Source: Mycteria americana
Taxonomy: Eukaryota; Chordata; Aves; Ciconiiformes; Ciconiidae
DNA length: 64,000 nt
Assembly: GCF_035582795.1 (NCBI RefSeq)
Contig: NC_134373.1
Span: 28,738,501-28,802,500, forward strand
Direction: 5' to 3'
This document shows, one piece after another, positions 13,371-26,512 of the stretch. Each line of letters begins with the position of its first letter. Within the stretch, counting starts at the first letter, position 1. Below the pieces are notes generated by a model. The model was not told where the DNA came from. It saw nothing but the letters and a program-made list of their open reading frames with translations, and searched no databases. The position numbers were made by a program, and so were the translations under genes.

Positions 13371-13375
13371 CAAGC
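13371..13375. repeat. Right 5-bp target-site duplication of LTR copy 2
   Basis: CAAGC, directly after the terminal ACA of the LTR and identical to 12739-12743. Confidence 0.85.
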
Positions 13376-15589
13376 TCTGTGGAATGCAATTGTCCTGCTT
13401 GAGCTAAACACGCAGCCTGAGCCAGTGGTAACATCCACAATTTTGAAGACAACTTTGCTGAGGGTAGGAGGCCCGACTTGAGACCTCCAGAAGTCCCTTC
13501 CAGCCCAAGTTTCCATATGACTGATTCTGGAAGTAAGAGTCCCTTCAACACGTCCTCAGCTCCTGTAATGGATTCCTCCAATAATTCACTGAAATTATTG
13601 TAGATCTGTAGTTTTAAAACCACCAAAGGACTGCTCGGGGTACCAACTTCTGAAACTGCTAAGGATAGGGCACTGTCAAGACATTTTAATGTTTGAGGCA
13701 CAACTTTTCTTTCCTGGCATGTCTTCTAGGCTCCTTCCAGTCCTGGGAGGCTTTACCACCCCACAGGTGGATCCCAATATTTCCATATTTCTGCATGCTT
13801 TTCTCTTGAACGGAAGCACTGAAAGATTTCCTGCACTTTTTCTCCTCAGTTGCACTCCCTGTTGTCACAGCTCTGAGTAAAACAAAAAATCAGAGTACAG
13901 TTTGATGGAGCTGAAATAAGATATGTATGATTCCTTAGTTAGCAGGTCACTGAGAAATAAAAAAAATAATCAACTGGGAATAGCTGAAGCACATGACTTA
14001 ACTTCAGCCCCATAGATAACACCTTTCACCTCTTAAACTATTTACTAACAAAGGTCGAATGAAAACTGCAAACATTCATCCCTGTGCTACTTTTTTTTCT
14101 TTATCATGCTACCACATTCCCTAAACTGATTATTTATTTCTTTCTAGGTTGCCTCTGGAGAGGGGAGAAGTCTGAAGACTTAGAAGACTAGTGAGATAGT
14201 AATCATTGGTTCACACTGTTTCCCTTCCAGCAACTTGCTGTAAGCAAGAACAACAGAAAAAAATAAATATACAAGACAGAGAAAGAAACAGAGCCTGAGG
14301 AGAGAACATTCATATTGTCATTTAGATGAACTATGCAGCTATCTCTCTTGACACACCTATTCCACAAACATGTTTCTTCTCAACCTGGTATTCATTTTCT
14401 GTCCCTCTTCATTACATTAGTGATTCTTTTTTCCCCTCCTACTCTGCCTACAGTCTGAACCACTTGCTTATTTTTTGGCTATATTATCCAAGTTGTTTGT
14501 ATGGCTGTCCCGCGGGTGACCTAGCAGCTCAAACTAATAACACATATTTCTTTGTCAACATGTTACTCTCCAAGCTTGTTGAAGACATTTTATATGTCCA
14601 AATAGCAGTGATGTATTTTGGGGATAATAACACAGAAGTGGAATTAATGACTTTTGGACCTTTCCTTTCTTGCAAGATTGGACTAGCCTAGATAAATGGT
14701 TTTCTCACCTAGCTTATTTTGGTTTTCTTTTGTTTCAAACCCCTGAATTTAATAATATTGTTTTTTTCCCAGACCTCTTCATAGAATTTTTGTGTTTGTT
14801 TCACATAGTTTGTTCTTAAACAGCAGGATCTGCAAGTTCTGGTTCTAACTAAAAATAGAATAAATTGAGACATTCCGATATCATGAAGATGTGATTGGTT
14901 TCATTTACATTGCAAAGTGCCTGGGGGTGAGACTTATGTATTTGTAGAGTATCTAACATAATGAGGTTTCTTGACCCGGATGAGGAATCTGGTCTGAGAT
15001 TCCTGACACATGATTGAGGCAATGTTCATGGTAAAGATAAATTAGTTTCAGAAAGAAGGTAGAATTATTTTTTGATCTCACTCATTTACCTCATCATTAC
15101 ATTTGCAGGAACATTGTACCTTCAAGTCTGTGACAAGTTTGGTTGAAAATGGCCGATAGAGTCAAATGTTACCAAGGCGGATGCGCACATAAATGTCAGA
15201 TGATCACAGGAACTTTCTGTGTCTTAAGAAACCAGACTAGAGAAGAACTGGTGAAGAATAATATTTTCTTAACTATCCTTTAGTGCAGAGAAAGATGTGC
15301 TGTCACAGTCTATTGAAGATAAGGCATGGCAATCCAGTCCTACATTCCTCTGTAAAACATTAATGATAATGATTTTGTTAAAGCAATACCCACAGGCCTT
15401 AGGAAACAGAAATCAAGTTTGTCCCTCATGTGAGACTCCATGTACATAGAGGAGCAGAAAGTCCTGATCCTACAGATGTTAGGATATGAGAAGATAGCAA
15501 AGCAACAGAAAATGGTAGAAGAAAATCAATTTACCTTATTCTAAACACATGGAGGATTTAGACACATTTTAATTTAGTCCCAGATCCTC

Positions 15590-15730
15590 ACAGAGTGTTA
15601 GGTGCCCAAGGCCCATTGGCTTTCTTGGGAATTAGGTACCTAAATCCTTGTGATGTCTTTTGTGTGGATGACTTACCCAAGGTCGTGCACATACCATCTG
15701 CAGAGTTGAGGACTGAATGGGACCGCCCTA
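15590..15730 (+). mobile_element. Possible old SINE relic (MIR-like)
   Basis: GACTTACCCAAGGTCGTGCA followed by a degraded CATCTGCAGAGTTGAGGACT resembles the MIR core (ACTTGCCCAAGGTCACAC type). The preceding GGGAATTAGGTACCTAAATC belongs to an old dispersed word also seen elsewhere in the window. Confidence 0.3.
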
Positions 15731-16645
15731 AATTTCACTCCGCTGCTTTCCAAATAACAGCTTAATCTGGGTACACATAAAGTAGGGTCTTTTTTACTGT
15801 GCTATATCTCACCTGGTTTTGATTTCTTTCCTTTTGTAATGCTACTGCTGGACAAAACTAGAGGTTTTATTTGGTTTAAACATACAAAGAGAACCTCTAG
15901 TCACACCTTCATGAAAAAAAAAAGAGAGTTTGAAGTTCGGTTATGAACCATTAGCGTATCTAGTCTAATTTGAGGGTTATAAAACATAGACATTAACGTG
16001 TGTAGTTAGGGCTTAGTGTTGTACAAAGGATGCTCATTTGTTTTGCCATAGGTTTCCACCAGTAGCTCAGGCTGGTTATTCAGTTCCTCTTCTAGATGAG
16101 GTCCGTATGAACATGTTAGCTCAGATGCTGTGCCTCACACTCAGTCCCCTGTTAGCCACACTGCACACACTGTGGCTCCAGTCTGGAGCATCCCAACAGT
16201 GAGATGACCAGTCTGCTTGCTGTCTTCATCCCGACCAGCAGTGTGGGTACATCTGGCTCCATGCATTGGCTCTGCAAATTCAAACATAGCTACCAAAGGC
16301 AGCATAGATAAAAGCGTTCAATTCCCTGACACTAGGGACATGAGGAAGAGGAAATGGCTATTTCCTTACAGAAACCAATCATGCTTAATTTATTTAGCTT
16401 GGCAAAAAAAAAGGGTGAAGACCCAGAAGGCAGAAAGGCTGTGGAAAACCAGGCAATGTTAATATTATTTAAAATGGGCATAAACTAGCTATGGATTACA
16501 TTTATAATAGAAATTGGATGGTGGTTTCTGACCTTCAGAGGAACAAAGGTCTAGAACTCCCTCCAAATAGCTGGACAGCATTTAAAATACCTGATTTGTT
16601 TTAAGAGAATATGGATCCCTTTTCAAAAGTACTCTGTCTGAATAG

Positions 16646-16745
16646 CTTAGTAATTTTATTTTTTAACTGAGGAACATCACTTACCTCACAGGGAACATTG
16701 TGAGGAAAAATGAACGAATGACTGTGGGATGCTAAAAGAGCTGCT
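16646..16745 (+). mobile_element. Possible MIR 3' part
   Basis: CACTTACCTCACAGGGAACA then TTGTGAGGAAAAATGAACGA and GATGCTAAAAGAGC resembles the MIR 3' half (CTCATAGGGTTGTTGTGAGG type). It is short and diverged. Confidence 0.4.
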
Positions 16746-19700
16746 GAATACTAGGTAGCCAGAGGGGTTTGGCTGTGAACACTGCCAATAGCTCAGCATG
16801 TAGGATGTAAGATGTCTTGTCTCCAGGCCATTCTGGAATTTATCCTACTGTATCCTTTCAAATTAGCCAGATTCCAGCAATATGTTATATAATGTATGTG
16901 AGCCAGAGCACAGTGAAGGAGGCAAGAAATAATTCTTTTCCACACTCAAATAGTGGATTCATGTAGATAAAATGAGCCATAGTATTTGAAATGTCAATAT
17001 CGTTAATATAGATTTGCATGCGTTTGGGTGCTAATTTGTATTTATCATCAAAGCAAAAAGGTGTAGCAAAAAGCAGGTGACAGGCTTTCACTAAAGTATC
17101 TGCTCGAATCATTTGTTAATGATAAAAGCATTTAGAATATGTCTAAGAGATGAAAGAGATTTTCTGATCAACTGAAACCAGTGTGAGGGTTAACTGTCTC
17201 CCCATGTCCATGGATATATATATGAAACCCCAAAGCAGATAGCTTTGATATACTCTCAACCTTTTCAGGAGGCAGATTTTAACAGCTTGTGGGTATTCTG
17301 TAAGTCAAAACTCTTTTTAAATGTGTAAGGTTAATATATTCCTAACACAAAGTGCTAACACTTGGTTTCAGGGATCTCTGCTGGAAGTTGGGGATCTTCC
17401 CTTCTCAGCCAGTAAAGCTGTGTCTTCAGGTGTGTATCAAACAGCCTGAGCTAAAAAAAAAGAAAGGAAGTGGTTTCTACAGCAAGAAAGCAGAGATTCT
17501 TAATAGGTGTAAAGTGATATAATTCCAACATGCACTGCAATTACAACCCAGCCTTCTCATCATCTCCACAGTGGCTACCGTTGCAACTCTTCTAGCTGGA
17601 TTTCCTATTCTAATCCAAGGAAATAGCTCACATGCCAGGGTAAATTTTCCTAATGTGCTGATTTTTGGTGGCAGCTTGCACTGGGGGCACCATCCATCTC
17701 TCACTGCATGCTCTAGAAAGTAGAAATAAAACCAAGTTGTCTCACTTGAGCACTTATCCGACATGAAATTTTCATCTCATCAGGCACAGTGTTGATGCCT
17801 TGAATTGTAAGCATTTGGCCTTCTGCTGCTGTAAACTGCTATGTGAGCTCTAAAGCAAACCAATGCACATTTTTCTTGTGTCAGTGTTTCTCTTTATTCC
17901 CATACCAAGATAATTCTTGGCAAGGTTGCACAATGGGCTCTTTTGCCTGCAAGCAACTGCTTCAGAGCTGACTGCAGAGAGCTCCAAAATCTCAACTGTG
18001 GCACTGGTTCTTGTTTATCTCAACAACAGGAAAGGGGGAATTATATGGAAAGAAACTAGTTATTTTACTTTTTTTTTCTTATCTTCCTAGAATTTTGTGC
18101 AATTCTCAGTAAGTCTATGTGTTTGTGTATGAGTATGCAAGAGTGAACACCCATTAGTTTGAGACTAGTATAAATTAGGCACATATTTAGTTATCATCCT
18201 TTTCGTAAGACTCCTTTTACAAGAGTAAATTACTGTTTACTGCCCAACTCCTCTGGCCTCAAGAGAGAATCAGATTTTTTTTTGTTTCTTTATTATTACT
18301 GGTTTTGTAATTGCAGATTTGTTCACCTCTATGAGGTATTGGGAGTTCTTTGTAAAGATCATTAAATTTATTGCTCTTGTGTTCAGGGAAAAGAAAGAAG
18401 TGCTCAGGCTACTTACAACTTTATATCAACGCCTGAGCATGTCAAAGATTAAAAGATAAACTTAAGACATTTTTACAGTTCTCTTCTAAGTACACTTCAT
18501 GGTTCAGAACAGAATTTTGTCTCATGCTGAAATATTTCCTACTACTGACATTTGATGTTTGCCTCAGTTACTCCTCAATCAACAAACTTCAGGTAGTTTG
18601 CCAGTGATAAAATCACGTTGTTAGTATGGATGGACTGATCTGAGTTTAGATAAATTGCCTCTTCCATTCTCTTTGGTTTGTACTTTTGAAAAGAGTTGAT
18701 AAGTGTGAGGCACCCAAATGCTTCTTGAAATTCAATGAGATTTGAGATCATGTCTCTCTGAATAAGTACTCAGAAACTATGACAGTAACCTAAAAAGAGT
18801 AACGTAAAAGAGTCTCTGAGTCTTAAATTTAGCCTTCATATTCTCCTAAAGAGCTTCCAACTGTGTAATTGCAAATTATATTAAATAATATTATATTTTT
18901 CTCTTATTCACAAAGTGCATTGAAGTGTCTTGGGTTTACTCCATGTCTGTAGAATGGTGGCTGCATTGCCACTAGGTCACTCCATGCACCAATATTAGGA
19001 ATACACTAAGGAAGCCAAAGAAACACATATATTTCCTCTCTCTCTAGAGGCAAGTCTGCCAACAGCCTGAGTTGCACTGCTTTCCTTATAGCTGAGGATA
19101 GTTACACAGCAAGCATGAAGTTTATTCACATCTGTTAATTTGCTTTGTCTTGCTCTTCTGAGGCAAAAGAAGGGCGGGTTTGCCACCTTTGCTTCATGCA
19201 CACGGGCTGAGATCTGTGGAAAAGCCTGGTAAAGCTCTTGTTGCATTCAGTGGCAAAAGGAGATTTTTATCAACAGACTTGAGGACTCTCATTCTAGAAT
19301 GACTTTATGCATAAAGGTGTTCTGTCCTCATTAAGTCTGCACCTAACAGCTTCCTTTGGTAAACAAGGGACTCACTGGAGCCAAAGGTTGTGATCTTCCT
19401 TGCAAACATGCTCAAAAGCAGTGTTGAGGGCCAACAGTTGAACTATGTATATTTTTTCAGCCTTTCTTCAGAGCTCAGCTGTCCCTCTATGTTGTTGGGC
19501 TCTCCAAAGGGATTTTTCAAGCTGATCCTTTTGTAAGTGCTTATGTGCTGGGAGCGACCCTGTGCAAACCTGCCCTGTGCTTCCTTATTCCGAGCTGCCA
19601 GCAGTTCCTTTATACTGGATTAGCAACTAGAAAGTGGGGGGGGGGCATGTGTGAAATGTAGCTGCAGAGCCCTTTCACATACCCAGCGATTCTGCAGTCC

Positions 19701-21774
19701 TTCAAAGTTTACTATAGCTGGAGGAATGGCTAAATGATGAGGCAGCCTCCCTGTTGTCAAACCACAGCACAGACTTCCAGAGCGAGCCTGGTGCTGCTTT
19801 CTTTCCTGTCTCCATTGATTTGTGAATCCATACTCGTCAGAAAGGGTGATTTTGTTCTTGTTTCTCACACTTCCCCCGAGCTAACTGTGACTGTTATTGT
19901 GTTTTGGATTTGGTTTCAAGTTCCAACTGAGACTTTATACCTTTGATATAGAGTGTGAATTAAAAAAAAAGAAAAAGAAAAAAATGAGGAGGAGGAAAAA
20001 GCTGGGTTATAATGTCTGTGGGCCTTTTGGTTTTGATTTGATGTGGTTTTCCAGCCTGGTCTAGAGGACATGCCTTTTTTTTCTTAAATTATGCCTTTTA
20101 ACCCCACAGTAACCATTGTGGTTTTGCACTTCATTTCATGAGCATGGATTGAAGGGTGAACGTATAGGAGAGTTCAGCTGCTCTGTAACTAAGCCCATGG
20201 AACAGCTCTTCTTTCACTGAGCTCCGTGCTGGGATGTACCCTTGGTTCACCGCACCATAATATCTGTTTTTACTTAACAGGAAATAAAGAGGAAGGAGGG
20301 GGAGGTGGAATTCAGGAACAGGAATTTTGGGATTGTTTCCAGCAGGCTTCCTCTGCTTGATGCCTCCATTCCTCTATAAATAGGAAAAACATTGCAGAAA
20401 AAGTTAAGCTCAGGCAAGTGCAGCGGTTAAATCTCCCTCAGACATGGAACTGAAAGAAGTCTTTACATTTGGGGTAGTAAGCTGTTATGGGGGAACTAAG
20501 GGTTATACAGAATGGAGAATGATCAGACATGGGACTTTAGGAAGACCTTAAAGTTTATCTTTAACTTAAAGTTCATCACTATTACGAGTGAACAAATTAC
20601 ATTTATACACTGTATTCTACCTGGAAATCCTAGGCTCAATTCAGATCTCTAAGTATGGTTGTGGGATATAAAAAAAGCCAGAAATTCTGGTCTGGTTTCT
20701 TGAACTGACACAATATCCTCACTATCCCAGTTTCCCTAAGTCTAAAATTGAAATAATCTGTCTTCTAAGAGACAGCATGGTGATTATTTTTTTTTCATAT
20801 CTCACTCTAAAAATGACATATTATTATGAATCCATCCCTTCTTGCAGCAAGTGTGTGATGATAAGGAATCACTGTACCTTTATAGCAAAGGCAAAACATG
20901 AAACAACAGTTACTCCTTTGGCATTGATGAGTTAACCTGGATTTTTTTGTATTCCAGGCTATCTAGATGCAGGAACTCATAATAAATTGCTCACATTACA
21001 TTTCTCTGAGGCTTCTTGTTACAGAGCTCCCTTGAAAGGTTAATTGTCAAACTTTAGTTTGGGACTACATAACATACTTCTCAACTCCATAACTTGACTT
21101 AAGTATTAGCATAAATGTGGTGGGTGATAAAAAGAGATGTTTTTCATATTATTTTGAAAGGTTGAGCTCATATCATTATTCATGATTGAGTAAATAGGTT
21201 TTTATTCCAGGGTACTAACAGCACTATAAATACTCACCTTAAGGCTTCTGGATCTCATCTGACCCCCCATTAAAGTTGATGGAAAGGTATATCTTGATAT
21301 TCATGTTCTTAGGATCAGATTCTTTACCTAGGATGACTGTAATTCACCTTTCCTTGGTCATTTGGGGCAGTATTTTCCAAACTACCTCAAAAGAATGAAG
21401 TATAAAAACACATGGTGTTTAGTCAAACGTTTGTGTCCCCTTTTCCCTCCCCTCCAGTGAAGTGATGGAGGAATTGTGCAGATTACTCTGATTGTTGCCC
21501 CCCTTGCCTGCCTATTAAAAAGGAGTTATAAGACAGATCTGCTTTATAAAGTCCTTGGAAATCTATTGAAGAAAAAGTGCTATGGAAGAGTTAAGTAAAA
21601 GAGGTATTGCAGAAGTTCCTATTTGTTTTCATTTTTCTCTGACGTTGTGTACATACTTGTGTCCTCTGAGCCCAAGTCAGCTGGATAAAGCCACCTTCTA
21701 CATTTCACCTTGCATTGACTGCAACACACACATTTTAACAGTAGGGATAATAAGATAAGGAGCACTGACACTGA

Positions 21775-21925
21775 CAATGCCCTGGAACAGATTATTTAGA
21801 AAGGCTGTGAAGTTTCCATCATTGAGCATTTTGAAGAAGAGGTCAGAAAAACATCCATCGGGGAGGAAACCACTTTCATTGGGAACAGGCAGAGGAGTAG
21901 AGAGCAAGCTGAGGTCCCTTCTAAA
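21775..21925 (+). mobile_element. Ancient CR1 3' fragment
   Basis: The words AAGGCTGTGAAGTTTCCATC, ATTTTGAAGAAGAGGTCAGA, AAAACATCCATCGGGGA and GCTGAGGTCCCTTCT follow the order of the CR1 ORF2 end and 3' UTR on the plus strand. It is heavily diverged. Confidence 0.6.
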
Positions 21926-24900
21926 GGGGGATCATTTTTTTAATTGATTCCAAAAGTAGCTTGAGGCAAAATAACAGCATTTCTATAACCAGGACCATTC
22001 TGATGCTCCGATTGATGTTATCCTTGCTGGTATCAGTTCCAACATTTGGGAAATATTTGATGGCAGCTGTTCCTGTGGAATAACGTATCATTGCAAGGGG
22101 TGACTCCAGTCTGTATCTAATGGCACTGAACAGGATCATCAGTCACTATACAAGGTGTCTGCTCTACTGTTGCTCACCAGGTACAAGGCAATTACAAAGG
22201 ATACAGAGAGGAACCTATCAAGGAAAGTCCCTCCTCTCTGTTACCAAGTTCTTTCATTAGGCTTTGCACAAGACTAGTTGTACATCTCTGAATGTACAGT
22301 AATGTACAGGACTGAATGTACGGTAAGCAGGAATATGTGGGCACCTACAGAGCTGCCAATTCCCCAAGACATGCAACTGGGTCTGGATGGAGCCTCAACT
22401 CCTCCTTTTCCTCATGTTGTGTCCAGCACAGCTAAGTCACCACTGACACAGGACTTAGCTATGGCAGGGAAAGACCAGCTGCGGTTGGGTTCCCTGAAGG
22501 AAAAGTCAACTTTAATTTGGTCATTCCTTTGTGTTGGGAGTTGCACAACCTTGCCTGCTCCCTCGCTTGGGCCAGACTGTAGGGTGCCCTAGGTAATATC
22601 TAAAATCAAGAAAGAATGTACATATATATGTCTGTGTGTATATACATGTATATATGTATATTTAAAATGTAAGTATATCTATATATAAAAATATGGATGC
22701 ATATTTATGTGTATGTATCTATGTACACACCATGTATAGCTAGTGAAGCCACAGTAAAGAGATGTCTAAACCAAGTAAATAGTAAATGAAGATGATGTTA
22801 GTTTTGGACAGTGCTTTCCTGGCAGGAAAAGTCCTATATATCATTCTGTCACTGGACTGTGGTCTGGAATTGGCAGCATCTTTGAACAAGTCCACTGCAG
22901 AATATTGTCTCCTGCAGATAAAAGTTGAGTGGCTATTTCTGTAAAGGAATTTTGTCTCTCTGAGCACAGATTCAGGACACAGCTGCATTTAAGTGAACCT
23001 TGTTATAGCATTTCTTAGATCATACTAGAGAGACTTATGACCTTCATAAAGCCGAGAAGGACAAACATTGCTGCTTTAAAAGCTTTTAGGAACTGATCAT
23101 TTTTCATGCCCACTTGTCTGTGGCAGTTATAGTAAATTTGCTGTTCTCTGCATGGCTCCAAGATACACTTTCCCTTATTACAGAACCACAACAAAAAATA
23201 CTGTAGTAATATATGATTCTGGCTTCAAATGCAGCTGTACTGCCTTGGTTCATTTCCATTTAATTTAGTAGTATTAACTGCACACAGGTGGTTCTTTTCC
23301 CTTTAAAAGGTGACATCTAGAAGTCCATAGAAAGGGGGTTGTTTTTAATTTACAGCTTGCTTAGATCCAGATGTCCCTAGTAGTATTATTTTTGCTATGG
23401 TAGTAAGTGCTCTTGCCATACTCCAGAATCCTTTTTGCTCTGCTATGTGTATCTACTAAGGACGAGGTCCTTACCCAAGGACCTTTCAATCTCAAACAGT
23501 GTATGACTTCCACTGTTTTCATAATTATTATTATTAATGCACTAAGTAGCACAGTGCTTCCCAATCTCAGGACTTATTAGGCCAGAAGTGAATTAACGAA
23601 CAGAAAACCTTACTGCCACAGAAACAGGAATCCAAAGGATTTATCTAGACCCTATTGTGCTGCATGCTATACAAACAGAAACAGCGCTCTTCTGATACCA
23701 AATATCTTATTACTTAAATGTAAGACAAGATAAAATAGGCTCAGGCTCCATGGAAACAAAGGTAGACTCATGGTAAACTCTCCTGAAAGTTCAGCCCTCA
23801 AGGATAGCAAAGTCTGGCTTGATCTGTCTTAACAGTGCTGTGATATAAATACTTAATACTTTGCTAGAAGTACTCATCAGGTAGAAATATACAGTCAATT
23901 AAGCTGTTCTTAGCTTTAGTATTCTCTTCTTTTCTAACAGTTTCCAAAAACAGTATTTATGTTCCTTTTTTATGAATGGCTAAGGAGAATTTGCCAGGCA
24001 ATAAAGCACAAGCTTAACTGTGCAATAATTCCAGGATGTTTGTTTTGAGATGATTTGACATATTTCAGTTTGTTTGTGTAGCAGTGGGATATGTTTTTTT
24101 CCCAGGTGGCATTTGCAAGGAGTTCTGGCACCAAGTCTGCAAGGCATTGTGTGCCCAGATTTCCAGAAATGGCTCTATTTCTTAATAGAGCTTAATAGCT
24201 CAAATTGGAGATTGGAAACAGACAGAATAGCCCCTTGTGGGAATTTTCACAGATCTTGGTCAAAAGCAGTAATATTAATTTTTATTGATGTTAATCAATA
24301 ACAACTGAAAAAAATCTCCCTCTGGAATAGAATTCCATACAACACTTAAAAAAAAAAACAAATTAACAAAGGAACAGAGCTACAGAAAGCAGGTCATTTT
24401 CTGTTAATTCTGATAACAATTATTCTTAAGATCTGTATAACCAAGATATATCAATGTTAGGAGGTAGTACAGTATGTTAAAAGAGAAAGTAAACAGGAAA
24501 AAAATGAAAAAAGCTTGATTTTTTTTTAAACTCCAACTCACAGAACAGAAAAAACCAAATTGCATAATAGATCCTATTTACTATAACAAGAGGTGTTGAG
24601 GTGCACTTAAGAGTCACATAAGAATATAGTTTCTGTGTCTGTAGTGCTGTGTGTGCCCCTGAGTCATATTTTCCAGTTATGTGAGTGGGTCACAGCTTTT
24701 TGAAGTAAACCTGGGGACGTGGCCAGCAAGTGAGCTGCCCGCAGTGGTGGGGTCCCCCGGTGGATCAAAGCACCAAAATTCAGATGCACCCAATGTAAAG
24801 GTATAACCAAGCATTGTCTTGCCAGCCAAACATGAAGAAGAACTGGCTTAGGCAGTGGAATTCAAGATGTAGGGAATCTATGAGACAATGAGACTTAAAA
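21926..24900. other. Intergenic DNA with one TA/TG tract
   Basis: Contains the low-complexity tract at 22617-22740 and a small local duplication of GAATGTAC words at 22288-22322. No gene seen. Confidence 0.65.
22617..22740. repeat. TA/TG-rich low-complexity tract
   Basis: Irregular TATA, TATG and TGTG repeats with no coding content. Confidence 0.85.
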
Positions 24901-25042
24901 AAGAAGAAGAAGAAGAAGAAGAAGAAGAAGAAGAAGAAGAAGAAGAAGAAGAAGAAGAAGAAGAAGAAGAAGAAGAAGAAGAAGAAGAAGAACAAGAACA
25001 AGAACAAGAATAAGAACAAAAACAAGAACAAGAACAAGAACA
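24901..25042. repeat. (AAG)30 followed by (AACAAG)n
   Basis: Thirty perfect AAG units (24901-24990) are followed by about eight imperfect AACAAG-type hexamers to 25042. The plus strand is all purine over the AAG block, with a mirror symmetry that can form a triplex. Phenylalanine- or leucine-only reading frames across it are artefacts. Confidence 0.97.
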
Positions 25043-25877
25043 GGCATTGTTTCTTTTTTTTTCTTGTTTTCTCTGTTCATAATAATAACTCTAAATAAAA
25101 AAAACCAGCCTCAATGTGCAGGCACTTATTTTCTTTCAGAAACAAAAGCTGAGCATTTCTGAGATACTACAATAACTGAGATACTACAAATACTTCAAGA
25201 ATCACAATAAATTATTGACAGCTGGTAATACTACAAGTTTTTGGAGTTAAAGGAGGCAAGACCTATGCCATGTGAGCCCTTCCTGCAAGCTCAGTGTCAC
25301 TGACACTGTACTTCACTTCACCAGGGAGGAGAAAATATTTGTTTTTTTACAAACTGTGGATGAGACACATGTTCTGTAGTTCAGTAATGATGATTCACAA
25401 TGTGGTATCAAATATTAATGTTCTTTAGGACATCTGGGAAATACTGACTGGAAAATTAAGATGATATTAATGTTCCTTCTGATGTGTTTATCCTCTTCAT
25501 GCCTCATCATCATGCCCACTGTACCATGAGATCAACAAGATTAGATATCTTTGAAATCTGCTCACCAGCAGAATGTGATATTCAGGCTGAGGTAAGAAGC
25601 TAAGAACAACTGACCTGCACGATTAAGGTGACAAATTAGATGTCCAACAGGACATCTTTGTTCTAAATAAGTGAGTTATGAATCCATGATGCATAGATGT
25701 GTTCACTTCTCCTCAGCTGAATTGTAATTCATAAAACTACTAACACACATTTTGTTGCTGATTGTTCATGGTTCAAGCGGTAATGAATAACAATGGTCAA
25801 CAGAGAAGGCAGGGGGAAAGAAAAAAAGAACTTTGAGTAAATAAAAAGAAAATGAATAATAAATAATTTATATATAA
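25043..25877. other. Intergenic DNA between the GAA tract and the CR1
   Basis: AT-rich unique sequence with nothing recognised. Confidence 0.7.
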
Positions 25878-25972
25878 ATCACAGAATCACAGAATCACGG
25901 AATCGTATAGGTTGGAAAAGACCTTTAAGATCATCAAGTCCAACCGTAAACCTAACACTACCAAGACCACCA

Positions 25973-26512
25973 CTACACCATGTCCCTAAGCACCTCATCC
26001 AAACGTCCTTTAAATACCTCCAGGGATGGCGACTCAACCACTTCCCTGGGCAGCCTGTTCCAATGCTTGATAACCCTTTCAGTGAAGAAAAATTTCCTAA
26101 TATCCAGTCTAAACCTCCCCTGGCGCAACTTGAGGCCATTTCCTCTCGTCCTATCACTTGTTACCTGGGAGAAGAGACTGACCCCCACCTCTCTACAACC
26201 TCCTTTCAGGTAGTTGTAGAGAGCGATAAGGTCTCCCCTCAGCCTCCTTTTCTCCAGGCTAAACAACCCCAGTTCCCTCAGCCGCTCCTCATCACACTTG
26301 TGCTCCAGACCCTTCACCAGCTTCGTTGCCCTTCTCTGGACACGCTCCAGCACCTCAATGTCTCTCTTGTAGTGAGGGGCCCAAAACTGAACACAGCATT
26401 CGAGGTGCGGCCTCACCAGTGCCGAGTACAGGGGCACGATCACTTCCCTAGTCCTGCTGGCCACGCTATTTTTGATACAAGCCAGGATGCCATTGGCTTT
26501 CTTGGCCACCTG
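25973..26512 (-). pseudogene. CR1 ORF2 C-terminal domain
   Basis: Continuation of CR1 ORF2 in the same frame after the TGA. It shows [20 protein letters not shown], then [38 protein letters not shown] and the closing [20 protein letters not shown]. It ends at a TAG at 25973-25975. This domain follows the reverse transcriptase in CR1 proteins and is well conserved here. The ATG upstream in the frame is not a real start. Confidence 0.93.

Larger units (their letters stand above)
13376..21774. other. Intergenic DNA with two MIR-like relics only
   Basis: Apart from the possible old SINE pieces at 15590 and 16646 there is a G10 run at 19635-19644 and a small hairpin (CTAGAGGTT at 15858-15866 with AACCTCTAG at 15892-15900). 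No gene seen. Confidence 0.65.

Noticed and set aside
13017..13402. Poly-isoleucine and poly-tyrosine frames
   Set aside because: Translations of the TTA array inside a solo LTR.
24780..25080. Phenylalanine- and leucine-rich frames
   Set aside because: Direct translations of the GAA/TTC array; not proteins.
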